The notes under the pieces: generated by a model
Seen by the model: the letters and a program-made list of their open reading frames with translations, nothing else
The model's database searches: none
What the model was told of the DNA's origin: nothing
In this document: positions 28,057-37,380 of the stretch, piece after piece
How positions within the stretch are numbered: the stretch's first letter is position 1
Layout of the letters: every line of letters starts with the position of its first letter
Program-made: the position numbers and the translations under genes
Assembly (NCBI RefSeq): GCF_904846185.1
Contig: NZ_CAJGZQ010000006.1
Location: 1 to 64,000 of the forward strand
Reading direction: 5' to 3'
DNA: 64,000 nt
From: Psychrobacter immobilis
Lineage (GTDB): Bacteria > Pseudomonadota > Gammaproteobacteria > Pseudomonadales > Moraxellaceae

Positions 28057-29007
28057 TTACTTAGGTAGCAACACTGTATCGATCACGTGTACAACTCCAT
28101 TGTTCGCTTGTATATTCGCGGTCACGATATTAGAGGTACGATTTCTCTCGTCGGTAATTTGTTTTTTATCGTCAAATGTGATGCTGCTGCCTTCTAGCAT
28201 CTCTTGACTGCCTGCCATAATTTCAGAGGCAAAGACGCGATCGTCTTCAATCACATGATAGGTGAGCACCTTCGTCAACAACGGCTTATCTTGTAATAGC
28301 TGTTCTTTACTTATATCAAGTTCAGCTAATAATTTAGCAAAAGCGGCATTGTTTGGTGCAAAGACGGTAAGGTCAGCATCTTCATCAGCGAGGGCATCAG
28401 CCAATCCTGCTGCTACCACCGCTTCTTTGAGGATACTGAGATCCTCTGTGGCAACGGCCAGATCCACTATAGACTTGTCAGTAGGTAACAGTACGTCGTC
28501 AATGAGGTGAATGACGCCATTAGTGGCCAATACATCTGTTTTGACAATTTCAGAGGTATCCCCACTTGCATCCATAATGACATTGGCATCACTAATAGAG
28601 AATGCTTGACCATTGATTGTTTCGATACTGTCGCCATAAGGAATGTCAGCAGCTTTGACTGTCATATTGGGAATAACATGATAAGTTAAGACCATGGTTA
28701 ATAGCTCTTTGTCAGCCAATAACTCTTCTGATGTCACATCAAGCTCTTCCAATAATTCAGCGAATGCAGCATCAGTAGGTGCAAATACAGTAAATTCGTC
28801 CTCTGATGACATCAAAACTTTATCAAGTCCAGATGCCTTTAACGCAGCGTTAAGAATGGTTAAATCTTTATTTTCAGCAGCAATTTCTGCAATATTTTGT
28901 GTTGGCGCTTCTACAACAACTGAAAAATCATTGTCGTCGTCATTACAAGCGGCTAGCGGCAAAACGGTCATGGCAAGCGCCAGAGATAATAGGGTTCTTT
29001 TTAGCAT
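28057..29007 (-). CDS. FAS1 domain lipoprotein, two domains
   Basis: A 316-aa lipoprotein (lipobox LPLAAC, then a run of Asp/Asn). Two FAS1 domains follow, one around FTVFAPTDAAFAELLEELD to TNGVIHLIDDVLLP and one around LTVFAPNNAAFAKLLAELD to NNGVVHVIDTVLLP. It is probably attached to the outer membrane with adhesive modules outside or in the periplasm. The first domain resembles the neighbouring single-domain protein, while the second resembles the protein at 29350, as if the two-domain gene combines both types. Confidence 0.88.
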   Translation of the reverse strand: MLKRTLLSLALAMTVLPLAACNDDDNDFSVVVEAPTQNIAEIAAENKDLTILNAALKASGLDKVLMSSEDEFTVFAPTDAAFAELLEELDVTSEELLADKELLTMVLTYHVIPNMTVKAADIPYGDSIETINGQAFSISDANVIMDASGDTSEIVKTDVLATNGVIHLIDDVLLPTDKSIVDLAVATEDLSILKEAVVAAGLADALADEDADLTVFAPNNAAFAKLLAELDISKEQLLQDKPLLTKVLTYHVIEDDRVFASEIMAGSQEMLEGSSITFDDKKQITDERNRTSNIVTANIQANNGVVHVIDTVLLPK

Positions 29008-29349
29008 GAGTATATCCTTATGTATGAGTCCAAATGGACCATCTACTTTGTCAGTAGCATCCGTCGAATGATTTAAATTGTTAAATGATCAAAGCTTTCA
29101 ACAAGAAACAAAGATGACTGTCGTTTATTGTCGTAGTGTTAAACAATAATGATGACACGCTTAAAAAATAGCTCAAACATTCTAAATGCCAGCAGTGTCA
29201 TCTAAAGGAGCTTCATCTAAAACCGTTAGCAATTAAAATAGCGTGTATTTAACAATCATGTCATCAAAGACGGTAGCTGGTACTCATACCAACTGCATCA
29301 TACAAAGTAATAGGGATATAATTCTTTAGCTGTAATTTTGAGATCAATC

Positions 29350-29904
29350 TTATTTGGGCAGTAATACTCTATCGATAACATGTACTACGCCGTTATTAGC
29401 AGCAATATCGGTTTTTATGATATTGGTAGTACGACCATTTTCATCCATCAATTTGCCCTGATTGGTGACCATCAGAGTATCTTTACTGAACATAGTAATA
29501 TTGCCCGGTTTAACGTCTTTCGCATATACTGGCGCAGCACCGTTAATCACGTGATAGCCTAAAATCTTAGTCAATAGTGGCTTGTTGGCAAATAGTTGTG
29601 CTTTGCTCATGCCTGTTTCTTGCAGGGCTTGTACAAATGCGGCATTGGTCGGCGCAAATATTGTATAGTTTGCATTCGGGTTAGACAAAGCACCCGCCAA
29701 ATCTGCCGCTACGACGGCTTCGACCAGTAGCGAGAAGTCAGGATTACTTTGGGCAACTTGTACCACGTTCATTTTCGCCATAGATTGACTGTGCATAGGC
29801 GCTTTCATGGCTGCGCTTTTGCTTGGCATCATATTATTACAAGCGCTTAAACCAGCGATTGAGAGTGCTAATGTACCGATGGTAGCAATTTTAGTAAGCT
29901 TCAT
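29350..29904 (-). CDS. FAS1 domain lipoprotein, single domain
   Basis: A 184-aa protein with a lipobox (IAGLSAC), a short Met/Ser-rich linker and one FAS1 domain (YTIFAPTNAAFVQALQETG and NNGVVHVIDRVLLP). It is the first of the three FAS1 genes. The spacers on both sides (29008-29349 and 29905-30464) show no gene or strong hairpin, so each FAS1 gene probably has its own promoter. Confidence 0.88.
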   Translation of the reverse strand: MKLTKIATIGTLALSIAGLSACNNMMPSKSAAMKAPMHSQSMAKMNVVQVAQSNPDFSLLVEAVVAADLAGALSNPNANYTIFAPTNAAFVQALQETGMSKAQLFANKPLLTKILGYHVINGAAPVYAKDVKPGNITMFSKDTLMVTNQGKLMDENGRTTNIIKTDIAANNGVVHVIDRVLLPK

Positions 29905-30464
29905 AACATTATCCTTAATGATTAAGTATTTATTGACTGTTCTATAACTGTCTTGCAGATTAGATCGTCTTCCCTTATAGCAAATACTAGCGCTAATAAT
30001 AGTGGTAAATGTTAGATGTCACTAATACAACTATTAACATTTACTAGTAAGTTTTGCTTATGAAACATCAATCCTTCTGAAATTAAATTAACATATAACT
30101 AAGCTTTATCAATTCCTCTTTACGCAACTTTTTGTAGTACAGGTGTAAACTCTGTCTGACTTTTAAGCACAATCGTTGTGCTTTCATTTATAGAAACAAA
30201 GCTTTATGTAATCTTTAAGCGAAATGATATTCATTTGTTCCTAATCGCTTAATGGCATAAACTTTGAACATCATGCTCACTCAATCAACAGGCAGATTTT
30301 TTGTCTAGCATATTGCCAAAGAGGAATAAGTACTGTCCCACGTGAGGTATAATTTTCATGCTAGAATAATGCGGATTTGCCCACGCCTTTTATGAATGTT
30401 GCACGCTATTTATTATTCTTATTACTTCCCCTTTTATAACATTGACGATATAAGCAGCGCTCCT
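29905..30464. other. Spacer between divergent FAS1 and metH genes
   Basis: About 560 bp with no credible gene. It should hold the promoters of the FAS1 gene (minus) and metH (plus). I looked for a cobalamin or SAM riboswitch ahead of metH and could not identify one. AAATGATATTCATTT at about 30224 is a palindrome of unknown meaning. Confidence 0.35.
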
Positions 30465-33400
30465 ATGACTCAAACGATGACTTCTCAATCTGCTCCTACT
30501 TCTAGTCCATCATCCGCTGATGACTTTATTTTAACGCCACCTGCCGTGTTTCCTTATAAAGAGCAGCAATTGACGGCACGTGCACGTATCACCGAGCAAA
30601 TGGCATCACGCATCTTGATGTTAGATGGGGCGATGGGTACACAGATTCAGACCTATAAATTAGAAGAAGCAGATTATCGTGGTGAGCGTTTTGCCGATAT
30701 CAGTCAAGACGTACGCGGCAACAATGATTTATTGGTACTGACACAGCCGCACATGATTAAAGACATTCATCACGATCATCTGCTAGCTGGTGCCGATATC
30801 ATCGAGACCAATACCTTTAACGGTACGCGTCTGTCGATGGCTGACTACGATATGCAGTATCTAGTGCCTGAGCTGAATAAGACAGCCGCCAAGATTGCAC
30901 GCGAAGCGGCGGATGAATTTACGGCAAAAACACCTGAGAAACCGCGTTTTGTCGCTGGTGTCGTAGGGCCAACTTCACGCACGTGCTCGCTATCACCGGA
31001 CGTCAATGACCCAGCTTTTCGTAACATTACCTTTGACGAATTGGTACTAAATTACCGTGAAGCGACTTTATGCCTGATAGAAGGTGGTGTTGATCTCATC
31101 CTCATCGAAACAATATTTGATACGCTCAATGCCAAAGCTGCAATCTTTGCCATCACAGGCGTGTTTGATGATATTGGTTTTGAATTACCAATTATGATTT
31201 CGGGTACCATTACCGATGCCTCAGGTCGAACGCTATCAGGTCAAACCGCCGAAGCCTTTTATAACTCAATTCGCCATGCCAAGCCATTATCGGTTGGCTT
31301 TAACTGCGCATTAGGCGCTGATGCGCTGCGTCCGCATATCCAAACGCTGTCGAACATTGCTAATACCTATGTATCAGCGCATCCGAACGCAGGTCTGCCC
31401 AACGAGTTTGGTGAATATGATGAAACAGCCGAACAAACCGCTGCCCTACTCGAAGGCTTTGCCAAAGCGGGTATTTTAAACATCGTTGGTGGCTGTTGTG
31501 GTACGACGCCTGAGCATATCCGTCAAATCGCTAAAATGGTGGCAAATTATCCACCGCGCGTCGTTCCAGATATCCCACCTGCCTGCCGTTTATCGGGGCT
31601 TGAGCCATTTACTATTAATTCTGATAGCTTATTTGTCAACGTCGGTGAACGTACCAACGTGACAGGCTCTAAAAAGTTTTTACGCTTGATTAAAACCGAA
31701 GCCTATACCGAAGCACTCGATGTGGCGCGAGATCAGGTCGAAGGCGGCGCGCAAATCGTCGATATCAATATGGACGAAGGCATGCTCGACTCCAAGCAAG
31801 CGATGATTCATTTCGTCAACTTGGTGTCTGGTGAGCCTGATATCAGCCGCGTACCGCTGATGATTGACTCGTCTAAATGGGATATCATCGAAGAAGGTCT
31901 TAAGCGTATCCAAGGCAAGTCCGTCGTCAACTCTATCTCATTAAAAGAAGGTCATGCTGAGTTCGTTGAGCGTGCCAAACTTTGTATGCGCTACGGTGCC
32001 GCCGTTATCGTCATGGCATTTGATGAAGACGGTCAAGCCGATACTTACGAGCGTAAGATTCAGATTTGTCAGCGCAGCTATGATGTGTTGGTCAATGAAG
32101 TTGGTTTCCCATCAGAAGACATTATCTTTGACCCGAACATTTTTGCGGTCGCCACCGGTATCACTGAGCACAATAACTACGGTGCTGATTTCATTAACGC
32201 CACTAAATGGATTACTGAAAACCTACCCAATGCCATGGTATCGGGCGGTGTGTCTAACGTGTCGTTTAGTTTCCGTGGTAACCCGATTCGTGAAGCCATC
32301 AACTCGGTGTTTTTATTCCATGCGATTACCAATGGCCTGACGATGGGTATCGTCAATCCTGCCATGCTTGAGTTATATGATGATATTCCAAAGGAAGCTC
32401 GTGACGCCATCGAAGATGTGATGCTCAATCGGAACCAAGGTGAGAGCGGTCAAGACGCCACCGAACGTCTGATGACTGTGGCTGAGAACTACCAAAACGG
32501 TGGTAAGAAAAAAGACAGCACCGTTGATATGAGCTGGCGCGAAGGCACGGTAGAAGAACGCATCGCCCATGCACTGGTCAAAGGCATCACTACCTTTATA
32601 GAGGCCGATACCAAAGAAGCATGGGAGAAATACCCCAAGCCGCTAGAAGTCATCGAAGGGCCATTGATGGACGGGATGAACATCGTCGGCGACTTATTTG
32701 GTGCCGGTAAAATGTTTTTACCACAAGTGGTGAAATCTGCGCGAGTGATGAAACAATCCGTTGCATGGCTAAATCCGTATATCGAAGCAGAAAAAGTCGA
32801 GGGTGAAAAGAAAGGCAAAATCCTCATGGCGACCGTCAAAGGCGATGTCCATGATATCGGTAAAAACATCGTCGGCGTGGTGCTAGGCTGTAACGGTTAT
32901 GATATCGTCGATCTAGGCGTCATGGTGCCGTGTGAAAAAATCCTCGATACCGCTATCGCAGAAGAAGTCGATATCATTGGCTTATCAGGTCTGATTACCC
33001 CAAGTCTCGATGAGATGGTCTATGTCGCCAAGCAAATGCAAGAGCGCGGCATGACGTTACCCTTGATGATTGGCGGTGCAACGACCTCCAAAGCGCATAC
33101 CGCGGTCAAAGTCGAGCCACAATACCAAAATGATGCCGTCATCTATGTATCTGATGCCTCACGCTCAGTCGGTGTAGTCACCAAACTGCTCTCCAAAGAA
33201 CACCGTCAAGCGCTTATCGATGAAACTCGCGAAGAGTATGTCAAGGTACGTGAACGCCTTGCTAAGCGTCAACCAAAGGCGGCGAAGGTCACGTATGCCG
33301 AATCGGTCAAAATTGGCTTTCAGTATGATTGGGAAAACTATGTGCCACCAGTCCCCAATAAGCTGGGGCAAGTGATATTTGATGACTATCCAATCGCTAA

Positions 33401-34253
33401 CTTGCTGCCTTATATCGACTGGACACCATTCTTTATCTCTTGGGGTCTGGTCGGTAAGTATCCGAAAATATTGCAAGATGATGTAGTCGGCGAAGCGGCA
33501 CGCGATTTGTTCGATAATGCCAATGAGCTGATGCAAAAGATGATTGATGAAAAATTAATCGTCGCCAAAGGGGTGTTCAAACTTATGCCAGCTCGCCGTA
33601 CGGGTGCCGATACCGTTACTGTCTATGACCGTACTACTAAAGGCGGCGCAGCAGAATATCAATTCGAGCACTTACGTCAGCAAAGCGACAAGGCCAGCGG
33701 CAAGCCTAACTTTAGCTTGGCAGACTTTATCTCACCATCTAACACCCACACTGACCACTTGGGCGGCTTTACCGTCTCTATCGTCGGTACAGAAGCACTG
33801 GCTGAAAAGTACAAAGCAGCAGGTGATGACTATAATGCCATCATGGTGCAGGCATTGTCTGATCGCTTAGCTGAAGCCTTTGCTGAGCATCTGCATGAGC
33901 TCATCCGTAAAGAGTATTGGGGCTATCAACCGACTGAATCACTCACTAATGATGAGATGATCAAAGAGAAATACGTGGGTATCCGCCCTGCGCCTGGCTA
34001 CCCTGCCTGCCCTGAGCATACCGAAAAAGGCAAATTGTTTGATTGGCTCGGTACGGTAGATGCGATTGGTACAACGCTAACCGAAAGCTATGCGATGTGG
34101 CCTGCGTCATCGGTCAGCGGATTCTATTACTCGCATCCTGACAGTGAGTATTTCAACGTCGGTAAGATAAGCCGTGATCAGTTAGAGAGTTATGCTGAGC
34201 GTAAAGGCTGGGATATGAAGACTGCTGAGAAGTGGTTAAATCCGAATTTATAG
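30465..34253 (+). CDS. metH: Methionine synthase, cobalamin-dependent
   Basis: The product methylates homocysteine to methionine using methyl-tetrahydrofolate and B12. All four modules are present. Homocysteine binding has [12 protein letters not shown] and zinc Cys in [12 protein letters not shown]. The folate module has [15 protein letters not shown]12 binding has the [11 protein letters not shown]is loop. SAM reactivation has [12 protein letters not shown] and [10 protein letters not shown]. The start is uncertain: ATG at 30396, 30465 and 30477 are in frame and none has a good ribosome site. I use 30465 because the residues before it look non-coding. Its last dozen codons reappear as a relic at about 35441-35477. 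Confidence 0.95.
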   Translation: MTQTMTSQSAPTSSPSSADDFILTPPAVFPYKEQQLTARARITEQMASRILMLDGAMGTQIQTYKLEEADYRGERFADISQDVRGNNDLLVLTQPHMIKDIHHDHLLAGADIIETNTFNGTRLSMADYDMQYLVPELNKTAAKIAREAADEFTAKTPEKPRFVAGVVGPTSRTCSLSPDVNDPAFRNITFDELVLNYREATLCLIEGGVDLILIETIFDTLNAKAAIFAITGVFDDIGFELPIMISGTITDASGRTLSGQTAEAFYNSIRHAKPLSVGFNCALGADALRPHIQTLSNIANTYVSAHPNAGLPNEFGEYDETAEQTAALLEGFAKAGILNIVGGCCGTTPEHIRQIAKMVANYPPRVVPDIPPACRLSGLEPFTINSDSLFVNVGERTNVTGSKKFLRLIKTEAYTEALDVARDQVEGGAQIVDINMDEGMLDSKQAMIHFVNLVSGEPDISRVPLMIDSSKWDIIEEGLKRIQGKSVVNSISLKEGHAEFVERAKLCMRYGAAVIVMAFDEDGQADTYERKIQICQRSYDVLVNEVGFPSEDIIFDPNIFAVATGITEHNNYGADFINATKWITENLPNAMVSGGVSNVSFSFRGNPIREAINSVFLFHAITNGLTMGIVNPAMLELYDDIPKEARDAIEDVMLNRNQGESGQDATERLMTVAENYQNGGKKKDSTVDMSWREGTVEERIAHALVKGITTFIEADTKEAWEKYPKPLEVIEGPLMDGMNIVGDLFGAGKMFLPQVVKSARVMKQSVAWLNPYIEAEKVEGEKKGKILMATVKGDVHDIGKNIVGVVLGCNGYDIVDLGVMVPCEKILDTAIAEEVDIIGLSGLITPSLDEMVYVAKQMQERGMTLPLMIGGATTSKAHTAVKVEPQYQNDAVIYVSDASRSVGVVTKLLSKEHRQALIDETREEYVKVRERLAKRQPKAAKVTYAESVKIGFQYDWENYVPPVPNKLGQVIFDDYPIANLLPYIDWTPFFISWGLVGKYPKILQDDVVGEAARDLFDNANELMQKMIDEKLIVAKGVFKLMPARRTGADTVTVYDRTTKGGAAEYQFEHLRQQSDKASGKPNFSLADFISPSNTHTDHLGGFTVSIVGTEALAEKYKAAGDDYNAIMVQALSDRLAEAFAEHLHELIRKEYWGYQPTESLTNDEMIKEKYVGIRPAPGYPACPEHTEKGKLFDWLGTVDAIGTTLTESYAMWPASSVSGFYYSHPDSEYFNVGKISRDQLESYAERKGWDMKTAEKWLNPNL

Positions 34254-34299
34254 GAACTTGAAACTCAGTTAACGCTTAAACAATTTATAGTTATTTTTT

Positions 34300-34334
34300 G
34301 GCTTACTTATTTAATAATAAGTAAGCCATTTTTT
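34300..34334 (+). terminator. metH terminator
   Basis: A perfect 12-bp stem, GGCTTACTTATT with AATAAGTAAGCC around a TAAT loop, followed by ATTTTTT. Confidence 0.9.
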
Positions 34335-34456
34335 ATAGCATTCTATTTTGCCTACCATCAACAAACTTATCGCTACGTTCATAGAAAAATACTTTTATCA
34401 TTTACTGATAAAAACCATGCTAGATTATTGTCTACTTTATTATTTTGAGACAGACT

Positions 34457-35386
34457 ATGAATCAGATTGCATTACTTTCTAGTTGGATTGGCAAAACGTT
34501 TGCAATCTGGGCATTAGTCAGTGCTGTTTTGGGATTTATTTTTCCTGAATTCTTTGCCTCATTGGCTTTTTTGATTGTTCCCATACTTGGCATCATTATG
34601 TTTGGGATGGGCATGACGCTCAAAACCGAAGATTTTCTAGAAATTGTCAAACGCCCCAAACCTGTACTGGTAGGTCTGTTAGCGCAGTTCACGCTAATGC
34701 CTTTCATTGCTTACTTATTGACAGTAATTTTCAACCTTGATCCTTTAATAGCGGTCGGTGTTATCTTGGTTGGCTGTTGCCCTGGCGGTACCTCTAGTAA
34801 TGTGATTACGTTCTTAGCCAAAGGTGATGTGGCATTGAGTGTGGCAATTACCTCTATCTCTACCCTACTTGCGCCTTTTTTAACCCCTATTCTGCTCAGT
34901 GTTTTTGCGGGTCAGCTGATTGATATCGATTTGGCTAGTATGATGATAACCATCACAAAAATCGTCATCTTGCCCATATTACTAGGTATTATCTTTCATA
35001 AGTTTTTGGGTAAAAAGATTGAGTTCGTCACTGAGGTATTACCGATGGTGTCGGTATTGGGCATCTCTATCATTATAGCGGCAGTGGTGGCAGTGTCTAA
35101 AGCGACTATTTTAGATAGTGGCGCTATCGTATTTATAGTGGTTGCCTTACATAATATGACAGGTTATACCTTGGGATATGTAATCGCCCGCTTGTCTGGC
35201 TTTACGGAGAGACAACGCCGCGCGATCATGATAGAAGTGGGCATGCAAAACTCTGGTCTGGGCGCTGCCCTTGCGGCAACTTACTTTAACCCTGTCGCGG
35301 CCTTACCTAGTGCAATATTTAGTGTATGGCATAACTTTAGTGGTGCGTTGGTTGCGAATATTTTTGCGAAGAGAGATGCTAAGTAA
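34457..35386 (+). CDS. Bile acid:sodium symporter family (BASS) transporter
   Basis: A 309-aa inner-membrane protein with 9-10 helices, started at ATG 34457 since the longer frame begins with TTG. Family signatures are VGCCPGGTSSNVITFLAKGD, which forms the crossed sodium-binding region, and EVGMQNSGLGAALA. Related transporters carry organic anions such as pantoate, pyruvate-like acids or bile acids with sodium, so the substrate is not set by sequence. The gene lies between metH and a relic of the metH 3' end, and may have been inserted as one unit. Confidence 0.85.
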   Translation: MNQIALLSSWIGKTFAIWALVSAVLGFIFPEFFASLAFLIVPILGIIMFGMGMTLKTEDFLEIVKRPKPVLVGLLAQFTLMPFIAYLLTVIFNLDPLIAVGVILVGCCPGGTSSNVITFLAKGDVALSVAITSISTLLAPFLTPILLSVFAGQLIDIDLASMMITITKIVILPILLGIIFHKFLGKKIEFVTEVLPMVSVLGISIIIAAVVAVSKATILDSGAIVFIVVALHNMTGYTLGYVIARLSGFTERQRRAIMIEVGMQNSGLGAALAATYFNPVAALPSAIFSVWHNFSGALVANIFAKRDAK

Positions 35387-35440
35387 TCAAAGGCTTTATT
35401 AGTTATGCGTGCTTTAATATTGAGTAAGAAAATTGTGAAA

Positions 35441-35477
35441 TGAAAATGACTAAGAAACGGTTAAATTTGAATTTGTA
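35441..35477 (+). pseudogene. Relic of the metH 3' end
   Basis: The bases encode MKMTKKRLNLNL and a stop, matching the metH C-terminus [12 protein letters not shown]. At DNA level GGTTAAAT..GAATTT.TAGGA agrees at 19 of 22 positions. The relic follows the BASS gene and directly precedes, and supplies part of, the promoter of the reverse-transcriptase RNA. It suggests that DNA with another metH 3' end recombined here. Confidence 0.7.
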
Positions 35478-35501
35478 GGATTTTTTACTCTCTGTTAGAA
35501 T
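35473..35501 (+). promoter_or_regulatory. Predicted promoter of the reverse-transcriptase RNA
   Basis: TTGTAG (35473-35478) and TAGAAT (35496-35501) are 17 bases apart. The predicted start, about 7 bases further, is G35508, the first base of the long-range stem described for the RNA. Confidence 0.5.
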
Positions 35502-35507
35502 AAACGA

Positions 35508-35822
35508 GTGGAGAATGAAGCTGGTTTGTTAAGTTTGCTAAATAACTGCATAAGCAAGTTTGTGCAGTGCTTACTAGAAAGCTAGTAAGTTGGTTAAATA
35601 CCATAGATAATTGACGTTGTCAATCTATTTATGATATAAACTATTATTAATATTGTTAGATTCTGCATGGTGTATATCCCCATAAGATGTTTAATATGTA
35701 TTATTATACTTATTCCTGTCTTGATAAGGGGTGTCACTCTTTATAGTGACGTTTGGAACTTAACTTACCCACTACTAAGTAGTGTTAAAAAGCGAAGCCC
35801 CGTACAGGTTCGTTCTCCACAC
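35508..35822 (+). ncRNA. Structured RNA upstream of the reverse transcriptase
   Basis: A 315-base stretch with several perfect hairpins. GTGGAGAA at 35508-35515 pairs with TTCTCCAC at 35813-35820 and can extend to 12 bp including one G-U. Inside are ACTGCA/TGCAGT (35545-35550 with 35563-35568) and CTTACTAG/CTAGTAAG (8 bp, 35570-35577 with 35582-35589). Further in are ATTGAC/GTCAAT (35610-35615 with 35619-35624, extended by ATAG/CTAT), GTCACT/AGTGAC (35733-35738 with 35745-35750) and CACTAC/GTAGTG (35770-35775 with 35779-35784). CGAA-CC/GG-TTCG (35793-35812) competes with the extended closing stem. The RT starts 24 bases after the RNA ends. In DRT2- and DRT9-type systems such an RNA binds the RT and serves as template; that role here is inferred. 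Confidence 0.6.
35611..35640 (+). promoter_or_regulatory. Second promoter-like sequence inside the RNA
   Basis: TTGACG at 35611-35616 and TATAAA at 35635-35640, 18 bases apart. It could start a shorter transcript for the RT, or act on cDNA copied from the RNA. TTGACG is also part of a hairpin, so the match may be chance. Confidence 0.35.
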
Positions 35823-35846
35823 CTTATAACTATGGTTCTATATTAG
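35667..35846 (+). CDS. Possible small hydrophobic ORF ending on the RT start codon
   Basis: ATG at 35667 opens a 59-codon frame whose TAG (35844-35846) shares its last base with the GTG start of the reverse transcriptase. Residues 1-26 are very hydrophobic (MVYIPIRCLICIIILIPVLI), like a membrane helix; the rest is basic. The frame is stop-free back to 35640 (68 codons). The overlap with the RT would allow translational coupling and would explain why the RT has no ribosome site. There is no Shine-Dalgarno before this ATG, and the same bases form the hairpins of the RNA. It may be a by-product of an RNA lacking stops in one frame. Low confidence. Confidence 0.3.
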   Translation: MVYIPIRCLICIIILIPVLIRGVTLYSDVWNLTYPLLSSVKKRSPVQVRSPHLITMVLY

Positions 35847-37345
35847 TGAAAAAAACTGAATGGTTTAGAGTTAGAAGGTACCCTCATATTGGGTATCCCA
35901 TTACTACAGCAAACAAGAAACAAGTATCTAGTTACATAAAAGATAGTAACCAGATCTCTAAACACTCATTTCTCCCATTTATCCATAAGCAAATTTTCTC
36001 TAGAAAACTCAGAAAGAAGTATGATAATTTTGGAAACGTAAAGTTTAATAGAGAACGTCAACAGTTAGACCCTAAAATTAGAGACATTTATTACGCTAGC
36101 CATTTGGACTCTAATATTTATTCATACTACTCATCCTTGTTGATGAAAAAATATGAAATACTATTAAAAGATAAAGGACTAAATGAAGTAGTCACTGCCT
36201 ATAGAAAAATTCCCTTCGATGAATATAGAAATAAATGTAATATCGATTTTGCTAATGATGTTTTTAATTATATTAGAAACAACTCAAATAGAGAGCTAGT
36301 TGCTATTGCTGTAGATGTCACTGGATTTTTCGATAACTTAGATCATAAAATACTTAAAAAATCTTGGTGCAAAGTTTTGAATGTTAATACTCTGCCAAAT
36401 GACCATTATAATGTATTCAAAAATATAACTAAATTTTCATATATTGAAGAACTACACTTATTTAACTTATTTCAAGATCAGATAATTACTGAGTCAAAGT
36501 CAGGTTTAATTAATAAAAAACATATAAAATCTTTAAAATACATGAAGGCTCAAGGTGCAATTTCATTTTGTGAAAAAAACGATATTCATAAAATTCGTGC
36601 TAAGGGCCTTATAAGGCAGCATAAACGTGATAAAAACAATCATTTAAAAGGTTATGGTATCTGTCAAGGATCGCCTATCAGTGCTACATTAGCAAATATT
36701 TATATGCTAGATTTTGATGAGGCAGTAAATAGAAATGTTCTTTGTTTGAATGGCTTATATCGGAGATATTCTGATGATGCAGTTATTGTTTGTGAAAGAA
36801 GACACAAAAGTTATATGATTGATTTTTTGGAAAAATCTATTATTAAAATTTCAAAACTAGAAATACAACCCTCTAAGACTCAGGTTTTTCAATTTAATCA
36901 CGATGGAAATAGGTTAACTTGTCTACAAGAGTTTGAAGGATCAATAAACCAAAATAGTAGCAATAGAAACTTTGAATATTTAGGCTTTAGTTTTGATGGT
37001 GAATATACCTACTTGAAAACAAGTTCTCTAGCTAGTTACTATAGAAAAATGAAAGCCGGAGTTAGGCGTAGAGGGTATTTTAAGTCTAGGATTCGAAATA
37101 AATCTAGAGGTGAAATTTTTAAAAGACAATTATACAAACAGTACTCTTATATAGGCTCAAATCGTTCAAAAAAATACCAACGAGTGTCTGGAACGACTAA
37201 CCAGTGGAGGCAAACATCTAGTTATAACTGGGGCAACTTTATTACGTATGCGAAACTAGCTAGTAGAACGCTTGATAAAAATAAGATTGACTCGCAAATT
37301 AAAAATCATTGGAAAAATTTGAATACTGAAATCAATAAATATTAA
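35846..37345 (+). CDS. Defence-type reverse transcriptase (UG/DRT class)
   Basis: A 499-aa RT with the full polymerase core. Motif A is AIAVDVTGFFDNLDH (about residue 155), motif B GICQGSPISATLANIYM (about 272), the active site YRRYSDDAVIVC (about 308) and YLGFSFDG (about 384). An N-terminal RVRRYPHIGYPIT precedes about 110 extra residues, and a basic C-terminus of about 110 residues follows. It has no maturase/endonuclease domain and no obvious retron X/Y motifs (NAxxH, VTG). This argues for the UG/Abi group that contains the anti-phage DRT systems. Size, lack of fused domains and an upstream structured RNA resemble DRT2 (UG2) or DRT9 (UG28), but I cannot place it in a subgroup. It starts with GTG and lacks a ribosome site. 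DNA is far more AT-rich than neighbouring metH, so it was probably acquired. Confidence 0.85.
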   Translation: MKKTEWFRVRRYPHIGYPITTANKKQVSSYIKDSNQISKHSFLPFIHKQIFSRKLRKKYDNFGNVKFNRERQQLDPKIRDIYYASHLDSNIYSYYSSLLMKKYEILLKDKGLNEVVTAYRKIPFDEYRNKCNIDFANDVFNYIRNNSNRELVAIAVDVTGFFDNLDHKILKKSWCKVLNVNTLPNDHYNVFKNITKFSYIEELHLFNLFQDQIITESKSGLINKKHIKSLKYMKAQGAISFCEKNDIHKIRAKGLIRQHKRDKNNHLKGYGICQGSPISATLANIYMLDFDEAVNRNVLCLNGLYRRYSDDAVIVCERRHKSYMIDFLEKSIIKISKLEIQPSKTQVFQFNHDGNRLTCLQEFEGSINQNSSNRNFEYLGFSFDGEYTYLKTSSLASYYRKMKAGVRRRGYFKSRIRNKSRGEIFKRQLYKQYSYIGSNRSKKYQRVSGTTNQWRQTSSYNWGNFITYAKLASRTLDKNKIDSQIKNHWKNLNTEINKY

Positions 37346-37380
37346 GTATGTTTAGTGTCAGTATTTCTGTTGTATTTTTC

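Noticed and set aside
30224..30240. AAATGATATTCATTT as a Fur or Met repressor site
   Set aside because: It is a short AT palindrome without the full consensus of either regulator.
29905..30464. Cobalamin riboswitch before metH
   Set aside because: No B12-box-like or other conserved riboswitch core could be identified by eye.
35508..35822. tRNA-like or tmRNA-like gene (GTGGAGA .. TCTCCACACC ends resemble an acceptor stem)
   Set aside because: The 17 bases before the 3' strand do not fold into a T-arm (GCCCC does not pair with TTCGT), no anticodon arm is found, and the distance of 300 bases is wrong for a tRNA. The ends are better explained as the closing stem of the RT-linked RNA.
35846..37345. 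Group II intron maturase or retron RT
   Set aside because: No maturase X or endonuclease domain, no intron domain V/VI structure downstream, and no NAxxH or VTG retron motif could be found. The protein is longer than most retron RTs.
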